A program made the translations under genes and the position numbers. Below, in pieces: positions 1-7,726 of a DNA stretch of 33,008 bases (positions within the stretch are counted from its first letter, which is position 1; the number at the start of each line of letters is the position of its first letter). The stretch is from Planctomycetaceae bacterium (GTDB lineage Bacteria > Planctomycetota > Planctomycetia > Pirellulales > Thermoguttaceae), in assembly GCA_021372555.1 (NCBI GenBank), contig JAJFUI010000338.1, forward strand, positions 1-33,008, written 5' to 3'. The notes beneath the pieces are model-generated. The model worked only from the letters and a program-made list of their open reading frames with translations, did no database searches and was not told the DNA's origin.

Positions 1-228
1 GGCCGGCGACTGACACTTATGCTCCGGGCATTCGGGTCCGATCATCACCACACCGTCTTGCCAGCCGACTTCGGCGTGGACCGTCCGGCCATCAGGCCCC
101 GGCATGGCGAAGCGCTTCTCGAAGCCGAACGCCTTTTCATAGAACGTCGCCGCGCGATCGGCGTCCTTGACAGTGAGACACGGCGTCAGCCACGGCATGT
201 TGGCCGGCTTGGCAGGGCGAGTGGGCAT
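1..228 (-). CDS. VOC (glyoxalase/bleomycin-resistance fold) family protein, 5' part only
   Basis: The first 76 codons lie in the window and the gene continues past its left edge. The start is the ATG at 228. The protein opens with a short Pro-rich leader, followed by LTPCLTVKDADRAATFYEKA, which is the usual first strand and helix of a vicinal-oxygen-chelate domain of the PhnB or glyoxalase-like type. It continues with an FGFEKRF strand and a GWQDGVVMIG strand. Members bind a metal or a small molecule and include dioxygenases, isomerases and antibiotic-binding proteins. The substrate cannot be told from half a domain. It is transcribed away from the condensing-enzyme gene at 602, so the 373 bases between them are a divergent control region. 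Confidence 0.8.
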   Translation of the reverse strand, partial: MPTRPAKPANMPWLTPCLTVKDADRAATFYEKAFGFEKRFAMPGPDGRTVHAEVGWQDGVVMIGPECPEHKCQSPA

Positions 229-601
229 GGTCGACGGTCCTTGGGAAAGAGGATTTGGACGAAGGCTGTGCAATTATTTGCGAACTGCGTGCGGGGTCAA
301 TGGCCCTGCCAGCGGCGGTTATGGGCACCCCCTTTCGTTCCCCGGAGCGGAGCCTATATGGTGAATCCGGCCTTAGGTATGATCGTTGACTTCAGTGCGT
401 CGCGTCATATAATCCCATGCCAAAGAGGGAGTGCCTCCCGCGGGTGCATCGTGGGCGTCACGTCAGACGGGTCTCTGGCTCCCATCGTTTTTCGGAGTAC
501 GGGCGACGTCCACTGTGCGAGATGGTGGGCGTATCTCCGTCCCTTGAATCGGCCATGGGACCACATCACCTGCTGGGGGTTCTCTTCCAAGAGCAGATAA
601 C
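229..601. other. Divergent intergenic region upstream of the KAS III gene
   Basis: No convincing gene lies in these 373 bases. Open frames here run across one another and have no family resemblance. The region holds a near-consensus promoter (386-413) reading toward 602, which leaves an untranslated leader of about 180 bases. A short perfect hairpin (GGGAG, 3-base loop, CTCCC) lies just after the promoter. A small CTCT/AGAG hairpin next to the start of the KAS III gene includes its weak AAGAG Shine-Dalgarno sequence. Confidence 0.5.
386..413 (+). promoter_or_regulatory. Sigma-70-type promoter upstream of the KAS III / hydroxyacyl-CoA dehydrogenase pair
   Basis: A -35 box TTGACT (386-391, five of six consensus bases) and a perfect -10 box TATAAT (408-413) are separated by 16 bases. 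This is the best promoter match in the left third of the window. It points toward the gene starting at 602, about 180 bases from the expected transcription start, so that transcript would carry a long leader. Confidence 0.6.
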
Positions 602-1732
602 ATGCCTGAGTCCATCGGCATCGCCGCCATCGCTGTCTACGAGCCCCCTTGGCAACTCAGCAATGATTGGTTTGGTGTAAATCTCCCTCGCAAGTTCGTC
701 CAGCACACGGGAATTGAGTCGCGTTGCATTTCGGACGAAGACGAGATCGCGATGGCCGTTCGGGCAAGCGAGACCCTGCGGCGCGAGATGGACGTTGACC
801 TGAGGGATTGCGCCGGCGTGGTTCTTGCATCCCCTTCGTTGATCCCCGTTACCATCGCCGGTAAGTACCTCGACAGGTCCCTGGTCGGCAGGGAAAGGCC
901 CAATTACGTTGCCCAGCAGTTCGCGGGCCGTCTGGGGATTGGCCCCGATCGGGCCGTGGGAATCAACTGGTTCTGCAGCGGCTATGCGAAGGCCCTGTCG
1001 GTGGCTCTATCGCTTATCAACCGCCAGACGCTCCCAAAGATCAGCCTGGGACCAGAGCAGTTCCTGCTCGTCGTCACGACCAGCCGCATTAGCCGGATAT
1101 TGGACTATGCGTGCATGCAGACGGCCCCCTTGTTCGGCGACATGGCTACCCTGACTGTCCTGGCGAAGGCGGACAGCCGGAAGTATCCGGCCCGTTTCAT
1201 CGTACTGGGCGCGAAGGCTGAGATGGTGCCGGCAGATGCCGTGTTGTTCGACTTCCACTTGCGGCAAAACGTGCTGGTGCCGACGCGCGATGGCCGCTCC
1301 GATCATGAGCCCCAGCGTGTGGTGTTCTCCCTGAACGGTATGGGGATCGGCGATGCCGCGCCACGCGCCATGGCCAACGCGACGGGCGACCTCCTTCACG
1401 CAACGGGCGTGCGCCCCGAAGAGGTGCGATTCGTGGTTCCGCATCAGGCGGGGTCGGCCATTGTGCGCTTCGCGGCGATGAAGTTGGAAGAAATTGGAGT
1501 GCGCGCCGACGTCATTAACGGCCTCACGAGCCAGGTGGGCAACGTCAGTTCCTGCTCGCTCCCCTACGCATTGAAGCAAGCATGGCACGTCCTCGACGGG
1601 ACCATCGCCTGTCCATCCGCAGGCGTGGGCCGTCCCGGCAAGGCCAAGGTCTCGCAGGGGTGCATTCTTTTGCGCGCAACGCAACCTGATAGCGGTAGTT
1701 GCAGAAAACTGGGAGCGAACCGGTGGAACTGA
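602..1732 (+). CDS. 3-oxoacyl-ACP synthase III (KAS III / FabH-like) condensing enzyme
   Basis: A 376-residue thiolase-fold enzyme expected to make a carbon-carbon bond between an acyl-CoA-type starter and a malonyl-type extender. All three catalytic residues of the KAS III class are visible: Cys125 in NWFCSGYAKAL, His281 in VVPHQAGSAI and Asn314 in GNVSSCSLPYAL. The N-terminus (IGIAAIAVYEPPWQLSN) and the HTGIESR motif near residue 35 are typical of the superfamily. At 376 residues it is longer than housekeeping FabH (about 320), and the last 35 residues look unlike a normal KAS III C-terminus. The start at 602 has a modest AAGAG Shine-Dalgarno eight bases upstream. It overlaps the dehydrogenase gene by 10 bases, so the two are probably co-translated. 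A specialised lipid or hydrocarbon role (for example OleA-like) is possible; bulk fatty-acid initiation is less likely given the partner. Confidence 0.85.
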   Translation: MPESIGIAAIAVYEPPWQLSNDWFGVNLPRKFVQHTGIESRCISDEDEIAMAVRASETLRREMDVDLRDCAGVVLASPSLIPVTIAGKYLDRSLVGRERPNYVAQQFAGRLGIGPDRAVGINWFCSGYAKALSVALSLINRQTLPKISLGPEQFLLVVTTSRISRILDYACMQTAPLFGDMATLTVLAKADSRKYPARFIVLGAKAEMVPADAVLFDFHLRQNVLVPTRDGRSDHEPQRVVFSLNGMGIGDAAPRAMANATGDLLHATGVRPEEVRFVVPHQAGSAIVRFAAMKLEEIGVRADVINGLTSQVGNVSSCSLPYALKQAWHVLDGTIACPSAGVGRPGKAKVSQGCILLRATQPDSGSCRKLGANRWN

Positions 1733-2952
1733 AGCACTCCCCGCCGCCGAAGACCATCAGGCGGGTGGCAATCGTCGGCGCCGGCATGATGGGTGCGGCA
1801 ATCGCGGCTGCCAACGTCCGGCGGAACGTGCCTGTCCTGTTGGCCGATTCCGATCCGCAAGCCCTTGCGACTGCGGCCAAGCGAATCGCTGAGGAACTGG
1901 CCGACATCGGCGAACCTCCTTCCCCGCAGGTCGTGGAATCCGTTCGCCGATTCGTTGCCGTCAGCCCGGATGATGCCCAACTTGGGGACTGCGACCTGCT
2001 GCTGGAATCGATCGTCGAATCGGAGCCTGTAAAGCAACAACTCTACGCTCGCATCGAGCCGCACCTGGCCCCGTCAGCCATTTGGGCATCGAACACGTCG
2101 ACGATCCCCATCGGGCGTCTGTCCGCGAAGTTGGCCGACGGCCGACGATTCCTGGGCCTGCATTTCTTTCATCCTGTGCGCGAGCGGCCGTTGGTCGAGG
2201 TCATCCGTGGCCCGCAGACCGACGAGCCAACGATTACAACCGCCACCGCCTATGTCAGGTCGATCGGCAAGACCCCCTTGACGGTTGGCGACCAGCCGGG
2301 ATTTCTGGCGAATCGGCTCTTATTCCCCTATCTGACGGAGGCCTTCGAGTTGCTGCTCGACGGCGTCGGCCTGGCTGACATCGAGCTCGCTGCCACAGGG
2401 TTCGGCATGGCCCTTGGGCCATTGCGACTCATTGACGAGATCGGCATGGACACGGTCTTCTCGAGCGGCCGCGTCCTTTTGAAGGCGTTTCCCGACCGGA
2501 TCAATCCCTCTCCCATTATGGTCGCAATGTACAAAGCAGGCCGGTTGGGTCGAAAAACGGGTGCGGGATTCTTCGCCTATCCTCCGGGCCTTGGCCCAGC
2601 GGAACCGGGCCGGCGAGACCCGGCCGTCAACCGCCTGATCACCGCCTGGATCCGGCAGCCGCGTGCCGTTCCCGCCGATCACATTCTTGCCCGACTCCTC
2701 CTTTCGATGTTTCAAGAGGCAACGCTGATCCTCGAAGAGCGGCAAGTTCGCGACCCCCGGACGATCGACTTAGCCGTCGTGTCGGGGCTGGGGTTTCCGG
2801 CCGCGCGGGGTGGGCTGCTGCGCTGGGCCGATGCCCTCGGGACAAAACAGATCCTGGCCATGCTCGAGGAACTCTCGCCGCTTGGACCGCGATTTGCGCC
2901 CACCGCCCTGCTGCGCAAGATGGCCGCGAAATCGCAACCGTTCTACCCCTAA
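1723..2952 (+). CDS. 3-hydroxyacyl-CoA dehydrogenase, stand-alone (FadB/FadJ C-terminal half type)
   Basis: It should oxidise a (3S)-hydroxyacyl-CoA to the 3-ketoacyl-CoA with NAD+, or run the reverse reduction. The Rossmann motif VAIVGAGMMGAAIA is near residues 15-28. SNTST (near 123) and HFFHPV with His147 and Glu159 in LVEVI give the Ser-His-Glu catalytic set. Both C-terminal dehydrogenase domains are present, the second with GLGFPAARGGLLRWAD near 350-365. The organisation is that of multifunctional FadB without its enoyl-CoA hydratase half. I chose the GTG at 1723 because a GGGAG Shine-Dalgarno sits seven bases before it; a TTG at 1699 would add eight residues. It overlaps the KAS III gene by 10 bases. 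Together the pair could build and then adjust a beta-keto or beta-hydroxy acyl chain, which is inference. Confidence 0.87.
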   Translation: MELKHSPPPKTIRRVAIVGAGMMGAAIAAANVRRNVPVLLADSDPQALATAAKRIAEELADIGEPPSPQVVESVRRFVAVSPDDAQLGDCDLLLESIVESEPVKQQLYARIEPHLAPSAIWASNTSTIPIGRLSAKLADGRRFLGLHFFHPVRERPLVEVIRGPQTDEPTITTATAYVRSIGKTPLTVGDQPGFLANRLLFPYLTEAFELLLDGVGLADIELAATGFGMALGPLRLIDEIGMDTVFSSGRVLLKAFPDRINPSPIMVAMYKAGRLGRKTGAGFFAYPPGLGPAEPGRRDPAVNRLITAWIRQPRAVPADHILARLLLSMFQEATLILEERQVRDPRTIDLAVVSGLGFPAARGGLLRWADALGTKQILAMLEELSPLGPRFAPTALLRKMAAKSQPFYP

Positions 2953-2965
2953 TCGAATATGCACC

Positions 2966-3010
2966 GGGTGCCACTGCTGGCTCGCCCCGGACAAGCCTGC
3001 ATTGGCACCC
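2966..3010. repeat. Palindromic intergenic repeat, copy 1
   Basis: An imperfect palindrome with outer arms GGGTGCCA (2966-2973) and TGGCACCC (3003-3010). The inner core CACTGCTGGCTCGCC pairs partly with GGACAAGCCTGCA. It lies 13 bases after the dehydrogenase stop and may act as a transcript 3' end. A second copy with the same CACTGCTGGCT core lies in the opposite orientation at 3200-3229. From memory, repeats of this sequence are common between planctomycete genes. Confidence 0.65.
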
Positions 3011-3040
3011 GTGCGGTGAAAGCCAATGTCGGAATTCGTC

Positions 3041-3072
3041 CCCTCGCCCACGGGAGTGGATTAGGGTGAGGG
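3041..3072. repeat. CCCTCGCCC / GGGTGAGGG inverted repeat
   Basis: CCCTCGCCC (3041-3049) and GGGTGAGGG (3064-3072) are complementary over eight of nine positions, with one G-T pair, around a 14-base loop. A related CCTCGCCCGC/GCGGGAGAGG element lies at 14510-14534. No function can be assigned. Confidence 0.5.
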
Positions 3073-3077
3073 CCGCG

Positions 3078-3186
3078 CAGATCGGGGCGGTTGACTGGAA
3101 CTGGTCGAGTGCGCCGAGTGCCCGATTCTATCTGGTCGATCCAGCACGATGTCCTGCCGGCTGACTGGCTCAACGAGCCGTCTTAG
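3078..3186 (+). pseudogene. Possible 3' remnant of a REP-associated (IS200-like) transposase
   Basis: One frame reads QIGAVDWNWSSAPSARFYLVD. The next frame then reads HDVLPADWLNEPS and a TAG stop at 3184-3186. Joined by one frameshift near 3135, these resemble the DWxWSSA-containing C-terminus of REP-associated tyrosine transposases, which usually sit between inverted palindromic repeats. The fragment does lie between inverted copies of one repeat (2966-3010 and 3200-3229). The match is short, so this is only a suggestion; unrelated sequence is quite possible. Confidence 0.25.
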
Positions 3187-3413
3187 CCCGTTATGAACCG
3201 GCACTCTGAGCAAGCCAGCAGTGGGTGCCCTGCGTGCCGGAGCCGTTCGCGTTTTTCAATAGTTGGCCGAAGGATGCCGACCTTCCTAAAGCAACGGGAC
3301 GGATACCTCGGCTTCTTCTTCCACAGCCGATAGGCTTTTCTGGCCCGTTGCCGAACGTCGGGCGGCAAGCGGGAGTAGGATCGCTAGAAGTCAGTTGTCG
3401 TCGAGGACTTCAT
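3183..3413 (-). pseudogene. Degenerate RelE/ParE-superfamily toxin (amber stop at codon 10, altered 3' end)
   Basis: From the ATG at 3413 the frame reads MKSSTTTDF, a TAG at 3386-3384, then RSYSRLPPDVRQRARKAYRL and WKKKPRYPSRCFRKVG. The FxRSYSRLPPDVRxxARKAYxLW...P..PS..FKKVG pattern is that of RelE/ParE-like type II toxins, where the residue at the stop is normally Trp (TGG). One G-to-A change explains the TAG. After FRKVG the expected SVRVG..YRALG core and the C-terminal half are absent; the frame instead runs into the palindromic repeat at 3200-3229. The gene overlaps its antitoxin by 23 bases, which fits a former toxin-antitoxin pair. No functional toxin should be made. Confidence 0.6.
3200..3229. 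repeat. Palindromic intergenic repeat, copy 2 (inverted relative to copy 1)
   Basis: GGCACTCTGAGCAAGCCAGC followed by AGTGGGTGCC. On the minus strand this shows the CACTGCTGGCTTGC core shared with copy 1 at 2966-3010, with outer arms GGCAC and GTGCC. It occupies the place where the second half of the toxin gene should be, so insertion or a deletion ending at the repeat probably truncated that gene. Confidence 0.55.
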
Positions 3414-3627
3414 CAAGAGGTTTCGTTCGACCGGTGGCGATATCGTCGCGGGCGAGGGCGATCGCGCTCTGCAACCGGCCGCCGGGCTGGCGGTCGCACT
3501 GCATCTCACGGTCCCACTCGTCTGACTGCTGAAGCTCGTACTCGGCCAGCCAAGCCAAGAACTCGTCGAGGTCGCTCTTGGGCAACGCCCGGACTTGGTC
3601 GACGATCTTTTCGACGGCGATAGTCAT
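3391..3627 (-). CDS. Antitoxin-like small acidic protein
   Basis: A 78-residue protein starting at the ATG at 3627 (MTIAVEKIVDQVRALPKSDL). The first 40 residues form an amphipathic helical stretch with the LPKSDLDEFLAWLAEYE pattern seen in small antitoxins that accompany RelE/ParE-like toxins. The C-terminus (ALARDDIATGRTKPLDEVLD) resembles the toxin-wrapping tail of such proteins. It overlaps the toxin pseudogene by 23 bases. Because the toxin is broken, this looks like a surviving orphan antitoxin. The family is assigned by pattern and context, not by a diagnostic motif. No DNA-binding domain is obvious. The gene is transcribed away from folE. Confidence 0.6.
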   Translation of the reverse strand: MTIAVEKIVDQVRALPKSDLDEFLAWLAEYELQQSDEWDREMQCDRQPGGRLQSAIALARDDIATGRTKPLDEVLDDN

Positions 3628-3825
3628 GACGCTTTTATCGTAGCGCAGACGCATAAAAGGGACGTCCGCAAGCGACAAGCGACCGTGCCACAACAATTCT
3701 TCGCTATGGCTCAGAATGACCGCTGGCGGCGGGTTTGCGGTCCTCCGGTCGGCAAAGCCCCAACTTGACCGAGGGGGTATTTGCGGCTAAGATGGAGAGC
3801 TAAAATCCGACCGAGGCTTACCACT

Positions 3826-4464
3826 GTGAAACCTAGTTCCGAAATGCGCGATACCGACTCCGGTAGCTTGGGAAGCGAATCCCCGGCCACCAAGTCAGGT
3901 GTGGACCAGGAGCGGATCGCCCGTGCTGTCCGCGAGATCCTGCTGGCGATCGGCGAAGATCCCGACCGGGAGGGGCTGTGCGAAACGCCCGCCCGCGTTG
4001 GCCGGATGTATGCGGAACTCTTCGGGGGCCTGCACCAAGACCCGCGTCGCCACCTTCGGAAGTTCTTCACCGAGACCTGCGACGAGGTGGTGCTGGTTCG
4101 CGACATCAGTTTCAACAGCATGTGCGAGCACCACATGCTGCCGTTCATGGGCACCGCGCATGTCGCGTACCTGCCAGGCGAGCGCGTCATCGGATTAAGC
4201 AAGCTTGCGCGGGTCGTGGAGGAAGTCGCGAGGCGTCCGCAGGTCCAGGAGCGGATGACCGAGGAGATCGCCAATTTGTTGGTGGAAGAACTGCACGCCA
4301 AGGGAGTGGCTGTGATCGTTGAGGCCGTTCACACGTGCATGACGATCCGCGGAGTTCGCAAGCCGGGTTCGGTTTGCGTTACGTCCGCAATGAAGGGCAG
4401 CTTCCGCAACAAGGCGTCGACCCGCGCCGAGTTGATGACGTTGATTTATGGGAACCGACGGTAG
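3826..4464 (+). CDS. folE: GTP cyclohydrolase I
   Basis: Cytosolic enzyme that converts GTP to 7,8-dihydroneopterin triphosphate, the first step toward tetrahydrofolate and other pterins. It has 212 residues. Zinc ligands are visible as Cys100 and His103 in SMCEHHMLPF and Cys171 in VHTCMTIRGVRK. The conserved ETPARVGRMYAELFGG helix, the IGLSKLARVVE segment and the C-terminal TSAMKGSFRN motif are all present. I favour the GTG at 3826 because a GAGG Shine-Dalgarno lies nine bases upstream; the ATG at 3844 has none, and a longer TTG start at 3781 adds a non-conserved Arg-rich leader. The N-terminal 25 residues are an unconserved extension. No other folate gene is adjacent. Confidence 0.95.
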   Translation: MKPSSEMRDTDSGSLGSESPATKSGVDQERIARAVREILLAIGEDPDREGLCETPARVGRMYAELFGGLHQDPRRHLRKFFTETCDEVVLVRDISFNSMCEHHMLPFMGTAHVAYLPGERVIGLSKLARVVEEVARRPQVQERMTEEIANLLVEELHAKGVAVIVEAVHTCMTIRGVRKPGSVCVTSAMKGSFRNKASTRAELMTLIYGNRR

Positions 4465-4557
4465 CCGTTGGGACCCGGCCGTTGATGTGGCGGAGCACTT
4501 TGCCACCCCAACCAGGCACGCGGCGAGACCAGGAAACCAGCGTCGGAACCAGCGGGC

Positions 4558-7500
4558 ATGAGCCAATTGGATCAACAGCGGCAGCGCATCCAAGACGATC
4601 TTCGCGGGCTGGTCGCCGGCGAGGTTCGTTGCGATGACGTCTTTCGCCGGCTCTGGGCCAGCGATGCCAGCATTTACGAGATCCAGCCGCTGGGGGTTGT
4701 GCGGCCGCGTTCCACCGTCGACGTCGCCTCGTGCGTTCGCTATGCCGCGGAGCGCAACATCTCTATCCATGCCCGAGGCGCGGGAACCGGCGTAGCCGGC
4801 GAATCGCTGGGGGCCGGGCTCGTGCTCGACTTTTCCACGCATTTCCACCGCATTATTCGGATCGACCCGGGTTGCGTTCGTGTGCAGCCCGGCGTCGTCT
4901 ATGGGCGGCTCAACGCGCAGTTGCGGAAAATGGGCTGCGTCTTTGGCCCCGATCCTGCCGCCCGCAATGTGACCACGCTTGGCAGCATGATCAGCGTCGA
5001 CGCTGCCGGCAGCCGCTGGCTCAAGTACGGCTCGACTCGCCGCCATGTGCAAAGCCTCCAGGTTGTGCTGGCCGACGGCGCTGTCCTCGAACTCGGTCGC
5101 GAGCCGCTGGTTGACGGTCAAAGCACCAGTACGATTCCCCAGAAAAGAGACCTGGTCGATCGCCTTGCCGCGGTGCTTCGGCAGCGAGCCGAACTGATCA
5201 ATCAGCACCGGCCGCGAAGCCCACAAGACCATTGCGGTTACCACTTGGAAGGCGTGCTTACCGACACACATCTGGACGTCGTCCGCCTGCTGGTTGGTTC
5301 CGAGGGAACGCTAGCCCTGGTGACCGAAGCCACGTTGGCGACCCAGCCGCTGCCGTTGTGTCGCGGCGTGGCCTTGCTCCTGTTGGACAGTGTGGAAAAA
5401 GCTGCCCGCGCCGTGCTCGATATTTTGCCTCATCGGCCGGTGGCCTGCGATCTGGTTGATCGTCGCCATCTCAGCTTGTGCCGAGCGGCCGATGCTCGCT
5501 TCGAGCGATTGATCCCCGCCGAGACGGAAGCGGTTCTTTTGGTGGAAGTTGATGGCGATGATCCGACCGAAGTTCGGGAACGGCTGCATCGACTGATCGA
5601 AGAAATGTGGCAGCAGAAGCATGTGATTTTCGGCGCTCGGCAAGCCTTTGCGGGGCGCATTGGGACTCTACACCGACGCGACGACGGCCAGCGTCAAGAA
5701 GATGAGCAGGTGGAATTGTTCTGGCGGTTGATCGACAAGGTGCAGCCGATGTTATACCGCGTCGCAGGGTCTGGCCGCGCCGTGCCCGTCGTCGAGGACA
5801 TGGCCGTCTCGCCGGAACTGTTGCCCGACTTCCTTGTGCGGATGCAGAATGTCTTGAAGCGGAATCAGGTCACCGCCTCGCTGTACTGCCATGCCGGTCA
5901 GGGACAGTTGCACGTTCAGCCCTTCTTGGATCTCGACGCGCCCGAAGACGTGCAGAGAATGCGGCAGTTGGCTGACGAGCTGTACCAGGAAGTGTTTGCC
6001 GTCGGTGGCAGCATCAGTGGCGAGCACGCCTGCGGGCTTAGTCGCACGGCGTACGTTCGCCGCCAGGTCGGTCCGCTGTTCGACGTCTTCGTCGAGATCA
6101 AGAAGATTTTCGATCCGCAAAACATCCTGAACCCCGGCAAGATCCTTGGGGACGATCCGGAGGCGATGCTCGCCCATCTGCGACCGCCGATCGGCGCGCC
6201 GCTCAGTGCAAGCGACGCTGAGGAACCGCCAGCCGTGGAATCGTCGTTGGCAAGCGCCGCGACCTCGCCGCCCGCCGAGAACGCGTCAGACCCCGTTGCC
6301 GACGGATCTTCAGTCGCGGAGGCGACGGACGAAGGGACGCCAGCGCTACGCAACCTGGTTGAATTGCAGTTGGATTGGGAGCCATCGCGGGTGAGCGATG
6401 CGGTCGAGGCCTGCAACCGCTGTGGCGAGTGCCGCACTCAGGCGTCGGATTCTCGGATGTGCCCGATCTTTCGCTTCCTCCCCGGCGAAGAGGCGTCGCC
6501 CAGAGCCAAGGCGAATCTGGTACGCGGTCTGCTGACCGGCACGCTCGATCTGAGCATGGTCACCAGTGACGAATTCAAGGCGGTGGCGGACCTCTGCGTG
6601 CATTGCCACAGTTGCCGGCTCGAGTGTCCCGCTGGCGTCGACATTCCACGGCTGATGCGCGAGTGCAAAGGCGCTTATGTCGCGGCGAACAGCCGCTCGC
6701 TGGGCGACTGGGCGATGACCCGGCTCGATCTGCTTGGCGCCGTCGGCGGGCTGATCGCCCCAGCGGCCAACTGGGCCACCACCAACCGCCAGATGCGCTG
6801 GTTGTTGGAAAAGACGCTGGGCATCGCCAAGGGGCGAAAGCTGCCACGCGTCGCCTCTCGGAGCTTCGTCCGCTGGGCCGCCCGCCATCGACTAACGCGT
6901 CCGTCTCGCCGAGGCGCGCAAAAAGTCCTCTATTTCGTCGACGTGTACGCGAATTACTTCGACCCGCAGCTCGGTGCGGCGACCGTCGCCGTCCTCGAGC
7001 ACAACGGCATCAGCGTCTACGTGCCTCAGGACCAGAAGCAGGCCGGCATGGCATCGATTGCCTCAGGCGCTCTGGACCATGCTCGCCGGCTGGCCGCGCA
7101 CAATGTCGCGTTGCTGGCGGAAGCTGTCCGCCAGGGCTACCACATTGTAGCCACCGAGCCCGCTGCGGCGCTTTGTCTCCGCCACGAGTATCTCCAACTC
7201 ATCGACGATGATGATGCGAGGCTCGTCTCGGCCAATAGCAGCGACGCCGGCAGCTTCCTCTGGAAAATGCATACCCTTGGCCAGTTGCAGCTCGATCTGC
7301 GGCCGCTCAACCTGACGGTCGGCTATCACATGCCATGCCATCTTCGAGCCTTACAGGTGGGCAGTCCCGGCGAGAATTTGCTGGGCCTTATTCCCGGCCT
7401 CCGATTGCATCGCTTGGAAGCCGGCTGTTCGGGCATGGCTGGAACCTTTGGCCTCCAACGCACCCACTTTCGCAGCAGCCTGCGAGCCGGCCGCCGGCTC

Positions 7501-7668
7501 ATGGCGCGGCTCCGCGATCCCGATTTGCAGGCAGGCGCCACCGAGTGCAGCGCGTGCAAGATGCAGATGGAGCAAGGCACCACCAAGTCGACGTTGCACC
7601 CGATGAAACTGCTGGCCCTTTCTTACGGCCTGATGCCCCAGGTGGCCAAGCTGCTCACGGCGCATTGA
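4558..7668 (+). CDS. FAD-linked oxidase fused to 4Fe-4S and CCG domains (D-2-hydroxyacid/D-lactate dehydrogenase type)
   Basis: A 1036-residue fusion. Residues about 40-220 form a PCMH-type FAD-binding domain (HARGAGTGVAGESLG, then TLGSMISVDAAGSRWLKYGS). About 260-525 is the GlcD/vanillyl-oxidase-type C-terminal domain, ending GEHACGLSRT...IFDPQNILNPGKI. An Ala/Ser/Glu-rich linker follows (about 535-590). Next come two iron-sulfur motifs, CNRCGEC...MCP starting at Cys619 and CVHCHSCRLECP starting at Cys680. The C-terminus is a GlpC-like CCG region with YHMPCH near 927 and ECSACKMQM near 997. The layout combines GlcD with GlcF/GlpC and matches respiratory D-lactate or D-2-hydroxyglutarate dehydrogenases that pass electrons to quinone. 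The exact hydroxyacid cannot be read from sequence. No membrane helix is evident. The ATG at 4558 gives the full FAD domain. Confidence 0.88.
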   Translation: MSQLDQQRQRIQDDLRGLVAGEVRCDDVFRRLWASDASIYEIQPLGVVRPRSTVDVASCVRYAAERNISIHARGAGTGVAGESLGAGLVLDFSTHFHRIIRIDPGCVRVQPGVVYGRLNAQLRKMGCVFGPDPAARNVTTLGSMISVDAAGSRWLKYGSTRRHVQSLQVVLADGAVLELGREPLVDGQSTSTIPQKRDLVDRLAAVLRQRAELINQHRPRSPQDHCGYHLEGVLTDTHLDVVRLLVGSEGTLALVTEATLATQPLPLCRGVALLLLDSVEKAARAVLDILPHRPVACDLVDRRHLSLCRAADARFERLIPAETEAVLLVEVDGDDPTEVRERLHRLIEEMWQQKHVIFGARQAFAGRIGTLHRRDDGQRQEDEQVELFWRLIDKVQPMLYRVAGSGRAVPVVEDMAVSPELLPDFLVRMQNVLKRNQVTASLYCHAGQGQLHVQPFLDLDAPEDVQRMRQLADELYQEVFAVGGSISGEHACGLSRTAYVRRQVGPLFDVFVEIKKIFDPQNILNPGKILGDDPEAMLAHLRPPIGAPLSASDAEEPPAVESSLASAATSPPAENASDPVADGSSVAEATDEGTPALRNLVELQLDWEPSRVSDAVEACNRCGECRTQASDSRMCPIFRFLPGEEASPRAKANLVRGLLTGTLDLSMVTSDEFKAVADLCVHCHSCRLECPAGVDIPRLMRECKGAYVAANSRSLGDWAMTRLDLLGAVGGLIAPAANWATTNRQMRWLLEKTLGIAKGRKLPRVASRSFVRWAARHRLTRPSRRGAQKVLYFVDVYANYFDPQLGAATVAVLEHNGISVYVPQDQKQAGMASIASGALDHARRLAAHNVALLAEAVRQGYHIVATEPAAALCLRHEYLQLIDDDDARLVSANSSDAGSFLWKMHTLGQLQLDLRPLNLTVGYHMPCHLRALQVGSPGENLLGLIPGLRLHRLEAGCSGMAGTFGLQRTHFRSSLRAGRRLMARLRDPDLQAGATECSACKMQMEQGTTKSTLHPMKLLALSYGLMPQVAKLLTAH

Positions 7669-7726
7669 CCGCCCATAGCGCGACAACTGTTCCACCGTCC
7701 ACTAACCACCACCCACTTCTTACTCC

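Noticed and set aside
417..680. An 87-residue open frame starting four bases after the TATAAT box
   Set aside because: It overlaps the KAS III gene in another frame, is rich in Arg and Ser without any family pattern, and has no Shine-Dalgarno. A leaderless gene seems less likely than a leader.
3781..3825. An N-terminal extension of folE from a TTG
   Set aside because: The extra 15 residues are not part of the family, and the GTG at 3826 has a well-placed GAGG.
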